DNA from: an uncultured Eubacteriales bacterium
GTDB lineage: Bacteria; Bacillota; Clostridia; Oscillospirales; Acutalibacteraceae
NCBI GenBank assembly: GCA_900321665.1
Contig: ONWY01000034.1
Span: 1 to 9,085 of the forward strand
DNA length: 9,085 nt
Reading direction: 5' to 3'
Positions 1-6,253 of this stretch are shown here, piece after piece. The translations under genes were made by a program, and so were the position numbers. The notes beneath the pieces are model-generated. The model worked only from the letters and a program-made list of their open reading frames with translations. It did no database searches and was not told where the DNA came from. The stretch's first letter is position 1. Each line of letters starts with the position of its first letter.

Positions 1-38
1 AATAATGTATATTACTATTTTTATTAAAAATCGAAAGT

Positions 39-67
39 ATTATACTACATTATACATCTTTTTTCAA
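39..67 (-). promoter_or_regulatory. Putative leftward sigma-A promoter
   Basis: Read on the minus strand, TTGAAA (62-67) is followed after exactly 17 bases by a perfect TATAAT (39-44). A second TATAAT on the same strand lies at 49-54. Transcription would start near position 32 and run leftward out of the window, so any gene it serves begins beyond position 1. The rest of 1-78 is AT-rich, with no open frame and only a short inverted pair (ATGTATA 5-11, TATACAT 51-57). AT-rich DNA yields such matches by chance, so support is moderate. Confidence 0.45.
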
Positions 68-175
68 ATATGTGTTGTAAATTCTAATTTATCTGCTCAC
101 TGCGTTCGCAAAAATAAGAAATAAAAAATAAGAAATAAGAGGAAGGGTGGGACACCCACACCCGATTGATAGAAC

Positions 176-223
176 AATCCCTCCACCGCAAGCGGTTCCC
201 CTCCCTTTACACAAGGGAGGCTT
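176..223. repeat. Double-hairpin intergenic repeat
   Basis: Two stem-loops lie side by side: ACCGC-AA-GCGGT-type pairing at 185-196, and CCTCCCTT (200-207) pairing with AAGGGAGG (213-220) around a TACAC loop. From memory, this CCCTCC...CTCCCTTTACACAAGGGAGG pattern is a frequent interspersed repeat in gut Clostridia genomes. It sits inside the larger inverted-repeat element. Its function is unknown; it has no T-tract and so is not an obvious terminator. Confidence 0.55.
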
Positions 224-375
224 AAAAGTGCGTATCTACGCCATTTTTAATTCAACAACTCAAAGTGAAATATTATTTCTTATTTATTAGAGCGAAGCGG
301 AACGGGTGCGGGTGCCCCGCCCTTCATTCTTATTTCTTCTTTCTTATTTCTTATTTCAGCGAGTGAAACGAGCGT

Positions 376-411
376 TCAAATTCTAATTTATCTCGATAAA
401 TTAGAATTTGA
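376..411. repeat. 17-bp perfect palindrome overlapping the malQ -35 box
   Basis: TCAAATTCTAATTTATC (376-392) and its exact reverse complement (395-411) are separated by two bases. The last four bases of the right arm are the TTGA of the TTGACA -35 box at 408-413. The same sequence occurs once, as a single copy, at the left end of the element (79-93). It may be the element's terminus, an operator, or both. No T-tract follows, so a terminator role is unlikely. Confidence 0.75.
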
Positions 412-436
412 CAACCCTCTCCCATCCTCGTATAAT
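408..436 (+). promoter_or_regulatory. Consensus sigma-A promoter of malQ
   Basis: TTGACA (408-413), a 17-base spacer and TATAAT (431-436) match the housekeeping consensus at all twelve positions. The predicted start near 443 leaves a leader of only about 23 bases before the ATG at 466, just enough to hold the ribosome binding site AGGAG (455-459). No catabolite-repression site is evident in this short leader. The -35 box overlaps the right arm of the upstream palindrome. Confidence 0.85.
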
Positions 437-465
437 AGAACCTATCAATTTCACAGGAGTATATT

Positions 466-1941
466 ATGAAACGAAGCAGTGGCATTTTAATGCCTATTTT
501 TTCACTGCCTTCGCCCTACGGTATCGGCACCTTGGGCAAGGCGGCATATGATTTTATTGACTTTTTGGCAGCGGCAAAGCAGAGCTGGTGGCAAATTCTC
601 CCGGTAGGGCCGACCAGCTACGGCGATTCGCCGTACCAGAGCTTTTCTACCTTTGCGGGTAATCCGTATTTTATTGATTTGGATATGCTGGTCAAAAAGG
701 GCTTGCTCAAAGCGGCGGAGCTCAAAAAGCGCGATTGGGGCACCGATGCGCAGTGCGTGGATTACGAAATGATTTACAATAACCGCTATGCGGTGCTGCA
801 CCTTGCCTTTGAGCGCGGCTTTGCGCAGGATAAGGCGGCTTTTGAAGCATTTGAAAAGGAAAACGCATGGCTGGAGGATTACGCGCTGTATATGGCGCTT
901 AAAAAGCATTTTGGCATGCAGTGCTGGACTGCGTGGGAGGATGAGGCAATTCGCCTGCATGCTCCCGAGGCAGTAGCGCGCTACAGCGCCATGCTGGAAG
1001 AGGATGTGCAGTTTTACGCCTACTTGCAGTATCTCTTTTACGAGCAGTGGGAGCAGCTGCGCGCCTATGCGAAGGAGAAGGGCATCGGCATTATCGGTGA
1101 TGTGCCGATTTATGTGGCGCTTGATTCTGCCGATGTATGGGCAAACCCCAAGTATTTTATGCTCGATGAAAAGAATGTTCCCCTCGATGTGGCAGGGGTG
1201 CCGCCCGATTACTTTAGCGAGGACGGGCAACTGTGGGGTAACCCGCTGTATGATTGGGATTATATGAAAAAGGAAGGCTACGGCTGGTGGATTCGTCGCA
1301 TTGACGGCGCCGGCAAGCTGTATGATGTGGTGCGCATTGACCATTTCAGAGGCTTTGAGAGCTATTGGGCAGTGCCTTATGGCGAAAAGGCCGCCAAAAT
1401 GGGCGAGTGGCGCAAGGGTCCCGGCTTGGAGCTTGTGAAAACACTGACCAATTGGTTCCCGCAAATCTCCTTTATTGCGGAGGATTTGGGAATTTTAACG
1501 GATGACGTGCGACAGCTGCTCAAGGATTCCGGCTTGCCCGGGATGAAGGTGTTGGAGTTTGCCTTCAGCAGCGAGAAGCCGAGCAATTATCAGCCGCACC
1601 GGTTCGAGAAAAACTGTGTTTGCTACACCGGCACCCACGATAACACCACTCTGAGCGCGTGGTTGAAGCAGGCGGATAAAAAGGAGCTTGCAAGAGTGAA
1701 AAAATACGCGGGCTTAAATGCCGCGGAGGGTTTTGCTTTCGGTGTTATTCGCCTTGGCATGGGCTCTGTGGCTGACCTGTTTATTGCGCAGATGCAGGAT
1801 TACCTCGGTTTGGGCGCCGCGGCGCGCATCAACACCCCCGGCACCGATACCGGCAATTGGCACTGGCGCATGCAAAAGGGCGCCGCCGATAAAGCGCTTG
1901 CCAAAAAAATTGCAGGGATAACCGAGATGTACGAAAGATAA
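466..1941 (+). CDS. malQ: 4-alpha-glucanotransferase (amylomaltase, GH77)
   Basis: This cytoplasmic enzyme transfers alpha-1,4-glucan segments between maltodextrins, releasing glucose and longer chains for phosphorylase; it acts in maltose, starch or glycogen metabolism. The 491 residues are a full-length bacterial-type GH77 (alpha/beta)8 barrel. The early DSPYQSFSTFAGNPYFIDLD block (54-73) is characteristic. The catalytic trio is visible: nucleophile Asp292 in RIDHFRGF, acid/base Glu339 in FIAEDLG, and Asp392 in GTHDNTT, at positions close to those of Thermus amylomaltase. The C-terminal RINTPGTDTGNWHWRM block (454-469) is also present. There is no signal peptide. The ATG is supported by AGGAG six bases upstream and the consensus promoter. 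The gene stands alone between its own promoter and terminator, with no sugar transporter or phosphorylase in view. Confidence 0.97.
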   Translation: MKRSSGILMPIFSLPSPYGIGTLGKAAYDFIDFLAAAKQSWWQILPVGPTSYGDSPYQSFSTFAGNPYFIDLDMLVKKGLLKAAELKKRDWGTDAQCVDYEMIYNNRYAVLHLAFERGFAQDKAAFEAFEKENAWLEDYALYMALKKHFGMQCWTAWEDEAIRLHAPEAVARYSAMLEEDVQFYAYLQYLFYEQWEQLRAYAKEKGIGIIGDVPIYVALDSADVWANPKYFMLDEKNVPLDVAGVPPDYFSEDGQLWGNPLYDWDYMKKEGYGWWIRRIDGAGKLYDVVRIDHFRGFESYWAVPYGEKAAKMGEWRKGPGLELVKTLTNWFPQISFIAEDLGILTDDVRQLLKDSGLPGMKVLEFAFSSEKPSNYQPHRFEKNCVCYTGTHDNTTLSAWLKQADKKELARVKKYAGLNAAEGFAFGVIRLGMGSVADLFIAQMQDYLGLGAAARINTPGTDTGNWHWRMQKGAADKALAKKIAGITEMYER

Positions 1942-1965
1942 GCGCCGTTACATTTTTATACCGCG

Positions 1966-1995
1966 AAACCGCCTCGCTTGCCGAGGCGGTTTTTT
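1966..1995 (+). terminator. Rho-independent terminator after malQ
   Basis: AACCGCCTCG (1967-1976) pairs perfectly with CGAGGCGGTT (1982-1991) around a five-base CTTGC loop. The A at 1966 extends the stem by pairing with 1992, and the U-tract runs through 1995. It lies 25 bases after the malQ stop and isolates malQ from the hyp operon. Confidence 0.93.
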
Positions 1996-1999
1996 CGAC

Positions 2000-2073
2000 T
2001 CGGTAAATAAATGCGCCATATCCCGACAAATATTGCCATTTTTGCGAAAAAGATTGACTAAATTCGGTAAATA
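2000..2073 (+). repeat. Direct 10-base repeat TCGGTAAATA upstream of hypB
   Basis: TCGGTAAATA occurs at 2000-2009 and again at 2064-2073, 64 bases apart or about six helical turns. The second copy lies inside the spacer of the hypB promoter. This could be a regulator binding pair on the same face of the helix, or a chance match in AT-rich DNA. Confidence 0.35.
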
Positions 2074-2082
2074 TGATACACT
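2054..2082 (+). promoter_or_regulatory. Promoter of the hypB operon (extended -10)
   Basis: TTGACT (2054-2059), 17 bases, then TACACT (2077-2082) preceded by the extended -10 dinucleotide TG (2074-2075). The -35 matches consensus at five of six positions and the -10 at four of six, with the TG compensating. Start would be near 2089. It is the only good promoter between the malQ terminator and hypB. Confidence 0.65.
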
Positions 2083-2090
2083 ATGCATAC

Positions 2091-2119
2091 ATATATAATA
2101 TTAATTATATATTTTTTTT
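2091..2119 (+). other. AT-only hairpin plus T8 in the hypB leader
   Basis: ATATATAAT (2091-2099) pairs with ATTATATAT (2104-2112) around ATTA, and the run of eight T bases is at 2112-2119. It begins about two bases after the predicted transcription start, so it could be an operator, a 5' stabilising hairpin or a weak attenuator. An all-AU stem is too weak to call a terminator with confidence. Confidence 0.35.
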
Positions 2120-2146
2120 GTGAAAATAATTAACGGAGTTGATTTT

Positions 2147-2821
2147 TTGGATAAAGTCAAAGTAATTGAGATTAAGCAAAGTGTCTTTTCCGCCAACGAT
2201 AAGCAGGCGGATGCACTGCGCGCGGAGCTGAAGGAGAAGGGCATTTTTTTGCTCAACTTGATGTCCTCGCCCGGCTCGGGGAAAACCACCACGCTGACCA
2301 AAACCATCGAAGCGTTAAAGGATGAGTTTAAAATCGGTGTGATGGAAGCCGATATTGATTCGGATGTGGATGCCAAGCGCATTGCACTCACCGGCGCGAA
2401 GGCGATTCAGCTGCACACCGGCGGTATGTGCCATTTAGACGCCGGCATGACCAGGCAGGGCTTAGAGGGCTTGGATACAAGCGATGTAGAGCTTGCCATT
2501 CTCGAAAATGTCGGCAATCTTGTGTGCCCTGCCGAGTTTGATACCGGCGCGACCAAAAATGCGATGATATTATCCGTTCCCGAGGGAGAGGATAAACCGC
2601 TGAAGTATCCGCTGATGTTTTCCATTTGCGATGTGGTGCTGATTAATAAAATTGATGTGATGCCCTATTTCGATTTTGATTTGGAGCAGTGCAAAAAGAA
2701 TATCAGAATGCGCAATCCCCGCGCCGAGATTATTCCGATTTGCGCCAAAACCGGCGAGGGTATCGAGCAGTGGGCAGCTTGGCTGCGCACGCAGGTAAAG
2801 GCGGCGCGCGGCGAAGCGTAG
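2147..2821 (+). CDS. hypB: Nickel-insertion GTPase HypB
   Basis: HypB is a GTPase that, with HypA, delivers Ni2+ to nickel enzymes, classically [NiFe]-hydrogenase. Visible motifs (224-residue numbering): P-loop SSPGSGKT (40-47), EADIDSDVDA (67-76), the interface metal-site residues Cys95-His96 in GGMCHLDAG, Cys127 in ENVGNLVCPAEFDTG, and the guanine-specificity motif NKID (167-170). The N-terminal high-affinity CxxCGC nickel motif and the His-rich tract of some HypBs are absent. The start is taken as TTG at 2147 because GGAG (2135-2138) lies eight bases upstream and the protein then begins like typical HypB. The longer in-frame GTG at 2120 has no ribosome binding site. It is first in an apparent operon, 102 bases before the Fe-S flavoprotein gene. 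Confidence 0.93.
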   Translation: MDKVKVIEIKQSVFSANDKQADALRAELKEKGIFLLNLMSSPGSGKTTTLTKTIEALKDEFKIGVMEADIDSDVDAKRIALTGAKAIQLHTGGMCHLDAGMTRQGLEGLDTSDVELAILENVGNLVCPAEFDTGATKNAMILSVPEGEDKPLKYPLMFSICDVVLINKIDVMPYFDFDLEQCKKNIRMRNPRAEIIPICAKTGEGIEQWAAWLRTQVKAARGEA

Positions 2822-2860
2822 CAGCACCGGCACCTAAAAAGCGTTAAAATGCAATAGCAT

Positions 2861-2870
2861 GGCAATTGCC
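2861..2870. promoter_or_regulatory. Perfect palindrome GGCAATTGCC between hypB and the flavoprotein gene
   Basis: The ten-base sequence is its own reverse complement and is immediately followed by TATAAA (2871-2876). A second small inverted pair, ATGC-AATA-GCAT, ends just before it (2849-2860). No matching -35 box lies 17 bases upstream of TATAAA, so this is a possible operator or processing hairpin rather than a demonstrated promoter. There is no terminator in the 102-base gap, consistent with read-through from hypB. Confidence 0.3.
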
Positions 2871-2923
2871 TATAAAAAATACAATATTTCAACCATAAGA
2901 GCTTTGCTCGCGAGGAGGATTAT

Positions 2924-5731
2924 ATGGCTGATAAACTTGCAGGATTCGTTCCCGAATCCATGAAAAATGTCACAGAGCTGCGCGAACCTATCGTAAAACT
3001 CGGCAGAATGATTACCGATAGGATTCCGATTGTGCTCGGCATTAAGAAAATCACAAAAGAGGACCCCGAGTATTGGGCAGTGGCAACCATTTGCCCGACC
3101 GATGAAATGGCAGAGGTCGCACTGCGCATGAAAAAGCGCATTCCACGCACTTGGGCCGATATGAAAAAGCTCACCAAGGATATGAATTTTACAGATGAAT
3201 ATCTGGAAAACCTCTTGGCGCAGATGAGTGAAAACGGCTTGATTGAGTGGAACTATGAAAACGCGCAGCACGAAAAGCAGTGGGTACTGCCGATGTTTGT
3301 TCCGGGTTCAGGCGAATTTTCCAATATGAACAAGGAGCTGTTGACTAAGCACCCCGAGCTTGGTCGCTTCTTTGAGAGAATGACCAGGCTGCCGCTCGAG
3401 AAGGTAACACCCATGGTACCGCCCGGAGGCGGCGGCATCGGTATGCATGTTATCCCGGTCGAGAAGGCCATCGGTATGGAAAACGAAGCCATCAATGTGG
3501 AAAAAATCTCTTATTGGTTAGATAAGTACGAGGGCAAGTATGCCGCTTCTCCGTGCTCTTGCCGCTATTCCAGGCAAACCTATGGCGAAGGCTGTGCGGA
3601 TGACCCGGAGGGCTGGTGCGTGGCAGTCGGCGATATGGCTGATTATGTAGTGGAGACCAAAAAGGGCGGCCACTATATCACCAAGGAGCAGGCGCTCGAA
3701 ATTTTCAAGCAGGGCGAGGAAAACGGCTTTGTGCACCAGATTACCAATATTGACGGTCAGGATAAAATCTTCGCGATTTGTAACTGTAATGTCAATGTGT
3801 GCTATGCACTGAGAACCTCTCAACTGTTTAATACCCCGAATATGTCTCGCTCCGCCTATGTGGCGAAGGTGAAAAAAGAAAACTGCGTTGCTTGCGGCAG
3901 ATGTGTCGAGCATTGCCCGGCAGGCGCGTTGAAGCTCGGTCAAAAGCTTTGCACCAAGCAGGGCGAAATCGAGTACCCGAAGCAGGAGCTGCCCGATGCG
4001 GCAAAGTGGGGCCCCGATAAGTGGGAAGAGGAATACAGAGATAAAAACCGCATCAACACCCACGAAACCGGCACCGCACCCTGTAAGACCGCTTGCCCGG
4101 CGCACATCGCTATCCAGGGCTATTTGAAGATGGCGGCACAGGGCAGGTATGAGGAAGCGCTTGCTTTGATTAAAAAAGAAAATCCGTTCCCCGCAGTGTG
4201 CGGCCATGTCTGCAACAAGCGTTGTGAAGAGGCTTGCACCAGAGGAACGATTGATGAAGCAATCGCGATTGATGATGTCAAGAAATTCTTGGCGCACCGC
4301 GATATGGATAATGCCACGAGAATGATTCCCAAGAAGGTCATTCCGAAGATTACGGTAGAAGGTGTCTTTGACCGCGAGCCCGGTTTCACCGAGAAGGTCG
4401 CTATCATCGGCGCAGGCCCCGCAGGTCTTTCCTGTGCCTTCTTCTTAGCAGAAAAAGGCTATCTCAATGTCACTGTCTTTGAGAAAAACGAGGAGCCCGG
4501 CGGTATGCTCCGCTACGGTATCCCGAACTACAAGCTCGAAAAGGCTGTCATTGATGCCGAAATCGATATCATCAGGGAAATGGGTGTGGAAATCAAGTGC
4601 GGCGTTGAGGTCGGCAAGGATATCACACTCGATGCGCTCAGAGAGCAGGGCTACAAAGCCTTCTACATGGCAATCGGCGCGCAGGGCGGCAGAAAAGCCG
4701 GCGTTGCAGGTGAGGATGCCGAGGGCGTGACCACAGCCGTTGCCTTCCTGCACGAAGCGGCAGAGAAGGAAGCATATGACATCGGCAAGAATGTGGTCGT
4801 TGTTGGCGGCGGTAATGTGGCGATTGACGCGGCAAGAGTCAGCGTTCACTGCGGCGCGGAAAATGTTTCCATGTTCTGCTTGGAGCAAAGAGAGCAAATG
4901 CCCGCTTCCGATGACGAGGTCGAGGAAGCGACGGAAGACGGTGTGAGCATCAACTGCGGTTGGGGTCCGAAGGAAATCTTGAAGGATGAAAACGGCAAGG
5001 TAAAGGCAATCGTATTTAAAAAGTGCGTCAGTGTCTTTGATGAGGAGCATCGCTTTGCACCGGTTTATGATGAAAACGAAACCAAGACCGTGGAGTGTGA
5101 AAATGTAATTCTTTCCATCGGTCAGGCAATTGAGTGGGGCGGCTTGTTGGAAGGCAGCGCTGTTGAGCTCAACAGGAATATGACTGCGAAGGCAGATACC
5201 TTCACCTTCCAAACCGCGCAACCCGATGTCTTTGTCGGCGGTGATGCGTTCACCGGCCCGCGCTTCGCGATTGATGCGATTGCTATGGGTAAAGAGGGCG
5301 CTATTTCGATTCACAGATTTGTGCAGCCGAACTCCACCTTGACCATCGGCAGAAACCCGCGCTACTATGTGGAGCTGGATAAGGACAATATTGTTCTCGA
5401 GAGCTATGATACCGCCCATCGCCAAATCCCGAAGGCAACCAAGAAGGTTGACCCGAAGGGCTTTAAGGATGATTACAAGATGCTCACTGAGGAGCAGGTG
5501 AAGATTGAAACCTCTCGCTGCCTTGGCTGCGGTGCCACAATTGTGGATGCCAACCGTTGCGTCGGCTGCGGCGTGTGCACCACCAAGTGCGAGTTTGATG
5601 CTATCCACCTTTACAGAGAAAGACCCGAGTGCTCTACCATGTACAAGGCGGAGGATAAGCTCAAGGCAATCTTACCCTATATGCTCAAGCGTGAAATTAA
5701 AATCAAAAAAGCAAAAAAGGCAAATAAATAA
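2924..5731 (+). CDS. Fe-S/FAD/NAD(P)-binding oxidoreductase, GltD-like fusion
   Basis: A soluble 935-residue electron-transfer flavoprotein, presumably moving electrons between NAD(P)H and ferredoxin-like partners; the substrate is unknown. Domains in order: helical region with a probable winged helix (about 60-115, ending SENGLIEWN); a Cys-rich module with CSC at 211-213, Cys224, Cys232 and CNCNVNVC (287-293); a [4Fe-4S] motif CVACGRCVEHCP (321-332); GltD-type cysteines (387, 391, 426, 430, 434, 438); FAD Rossmann fold IIGAGPAG (494-501); NAD(P) Rossmann fold VVGGGNVAIDAA (626-637); FAD-closing VGGDAFTGPR (771-780); and a C-terminal CLGCG plus ferredoxin motif CVGCGVCTTKC (879-889). There is no membrane segment or signal peptide. 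AGGAGG (2913-2918) lies five bases before the ATG. Cofactor sites are seen directly; the family is related to the glutamate synthase small subunit and NfnB. True glutamate synthase is unlikely, as no large subunit is present. Its place between hypB and hypA suggests a role linked to a nickel enzyme, which is inference. Confidence 0.85.
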   Translation: MADKLAGFVPESMKNVTELREPIVKLGRMITDRIPIVLGIKKITKEDPEYWAVATICPTDEMAEVALRMKKRIPRTWADMKKLTKDMNFTDEYLENLLAQMSENGLIEWNYENAQHEKQWVLPMFVPGSGEFSNMNKELLTKHPELGRFFERMTRLPLEKVTPMVPPGGGGIGMHVIPVEKAIGMENEAINVEKISYWLDKYEGKYAASPCSCRYSRQTYGEGCADDPEGWCVAVGDMADYVVETKKGGHYITKEQALEIFKQGEENGFVHQITNIDGQDKIFAICNCNVNVCYALRTSQLFNTPNMSRSAYVAKVKKENCVACGRCVEHCPAGALKLGQKLCTKQGEIEYPKQELPDAAKWGPDKWEEEYRDKNRINTHETGTAPCKTACPAHIAIQGYLKMAAQGRYEEALALIKKENPFPAVCGHVCNKRCEEACTRGTIDEAIAIDDVKKFLAHRDMDNATRMIPKKVIPKITVEGVFDREPGFTEKVAIIGAGPAGLSCAFFLAEKGYLNVTVFEKNEEPGGMLRYGIPNYKLEKAVIDAEIDIIREMGVEIKCGVEVGKDITLDALREQGYKAFYMAIGAQGGRKAGVAGEDAEGVTTAVAFLHEAAEKEAYDIGKNVVVVGGGNVAIDAARVSVHCGAENVSMFCLEQREQMPASDDEVEEATEDGVSINCGWGPKEILKDENGKVKAIVFKKCVSVFDEEHRFAPVYDENETKTVECENVILSIGQAIEWGGLLEGSAVELNRNMTAKADTFTFQTAQPDVFVGGDAFTGPRFAIDAIAMGKEGAISIHRFVQPNSTLTIGRNPRYYVELDKDNIVLESYDTAHRQIPKATKKVDPKGFKDDYKMLTEEQVKIETSRCLGCGATIVDANRCVGCGVCTTKCEFDAIHLYRERPECSTMYKAEDKLKAILPYMLKREIKIKKAKKANK

Positions 5732-5747
5732 GCAAACGCAATCATTA

Positions 5748-5784
5748 TCGGCAGGGCGGAGCGGATTGCCGTTTCGCCTGCCGA
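5748..5784 (+). other. Intercistronic hairpin downstream of the flavoprotein gene
   Basis: TCGGCAGG (5748-5755) pairs with CCTGCCGA (5777-5784). The stem can continue past a bulged G5756 with a few weaker pairs. The 3' side is A-rich rather than T-rich, so it does not look like a terminator. It may stabilise or mark a processing point in the operon mRNA before hypA. Confidence 0.45.
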
Positions 5785-5850
5785 AAACTAAAAACGAAAC
5801 ACTAATCACTGAAAACTGTTCGCAAAGCGAACGAAAGTGAGCGAACCGAA
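5785..5850 (+). repeat. Intergenic repeat fragment abutting hypA
   Basis: An A-rich stretch with CACTAATCACTGAAAACTG is followed by the small hairpin GTTCGC-AAA-GCGAAC (5818-5832) and then GCGAACGAAAGTGAGC (5827-5842). The last sequence nearly equals the reverse complement of 95-109 in the inverted-repeat element upstream of malQ, GCGAACGCAGTGAGC, and resembles GCGAGTGAAACGAGCG at 359-374. So the same repeat family is present in both intergenic regions. It ends six bases before the hypA start codon. Confidence 0.5.
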
Positions 5851-5856
5851 CACATT

Positions 5857-6201
5857 ATGCACGAGTTAGGAATTGTATTTAGTATTATTGATACGATAGA
5901 GGATATTGCAAAAGAGCAAAATCTCAGTGAGGTTTCCTCGGTCACGCTCCAGGTCGGCGAGGTTTCCACCGTCATCCCCCGCTATTTGGAGGATTGTTGG
6001 AAATGGGCTGTGAAAAAAACGGAGATTATGAAGGAGTGCAAGCTCATTCACGAACCGATTGAAGCCATCACCTTTTGCGAGGATTGCGAGAAAACCTATC
6101 GCACGGTGGACTTCGGCAAAACCTGCCCGCATTGCGGCAGTGAAAACACCTACTTAGTTGTGGGTAACGAGGTTCAGATTAAAGAAATCGAAGCGCTGTA
6201 G
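5857..6201 (+). CDS. hypA: Nickel metallochaperone HypA
   Basis: HypA binds Ni2+ through its N terminus and passes it, with HypB, to a nickel enzyme precursor; it also carries a structural zinc site. The 114 residues are standard length. The protein starts with MHEL, giving the nickel ligands His2 and Glu3, which fixes the ATG. The zinc site is two CxxC pairs, Cys74/Cys77 (CEDC) and Cys90/Cys93 (CPHC). The ending GNEVQIKEIEAL is typical. It lies 125 bases after the flavoprotein gene and 52 bases before the membrane-protein gene, on the same strand with no intervening terminator. Oddly, there is no Shine-Dalgarno sequence: the bases just upstream are an intergenic repeat. UreE-type or other nickel chaperones do not fit the motif pattern. 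Confidence 0.95.
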   Translation: MHELGIVFSIIDTIEDIAKEQNLSEVSSVTLQVGEVSTVIPRYLEDCWKWAVKKTEIMKECKLIHEPIEAITFCEDCEKTYRTVDFGKTCPHCGSENTYLVVGNEVQIKEIEAL

Positions 6202-6253
6202 CCACGGCAGCGGCGTTTTGAAAATAAAATATTCACTTTTAGGAGGCATGAAA

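Larger units (their letters stand above)
79..411. repeat. MITE-like element with long imperfect inverted repeats
   Basis: The two ends mirror each other. AAATTCTAATTTATC at 79-93 is inverted at 397-411. Next come GCTCACTGCGTTCGC (95-109) and a diverged inverted partner (359-374), then runs of AAATAAGA units (about 111-140) opposite TCTTATTT units (about 327-356). A GC-rich stretch at 141-164 matches the reverse complement of 303-326 at 20 of 24 positions. The central part holds a separate hairpin repeat. There is no coding frame and no transposase, so this could be a non-autonomous element or a stack of intergenic repeats. The arms are seen directly; mobility is inferred. Confidence 0.6.

Noticed and set aside
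111..360. CRISPR-like array suggested by repeated AAATAAGA/TCTTATTT units
   Set aside because: The units are short, irregular and in opposite orientations on the two sides; there are no equal-length unique spacers and no cas genes.
502..1464. Minus-strand open frame of 320 codons inside malQ
   Set aside because: It is antisense to the catalytic core of malQ and has no recognisable motif or start signal.
3518..4297. Minus-strand open frame of 259 codons inside the flavoprotein gene
   Set aside because: It is a shadow of the Cys-rich module and ferredoxin region on the + strand; no family features and no promoter are seen.
4445..5608. Long open frame on the minus strand inside the flavoprotein gene (387 codons)
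   Set aside because: It lies wholly antisense to a gene with clear cofactor motifs, has no plausible ribosome binding site or recognisable domain, and its composition follows from the codon bias of the + strand gene.
2924..5731. Glutamate synthase small subunit (GltD)
   Set aside because: Only residues about 370-810 are GltD-like. The protein is about twice the usual GltD length, with extra Fe-S modules, and no GltB gene is nearby.
5748..5784. Terminator between the flavoprotein gene and hypA
   Set aside because: The stem is good but is followed by A-rich sequence, not a T-tract, so termination on the + strand is unlikely.
6158..6253. N-terminal extension of the membrane protein overlapping hypA
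   Set aside because: The frame is open by chance. AGGAGG at 6241-6246 points to the ATG at 6254, and the extra 32 residues are basic and unlike a membrane protein N-terminus.
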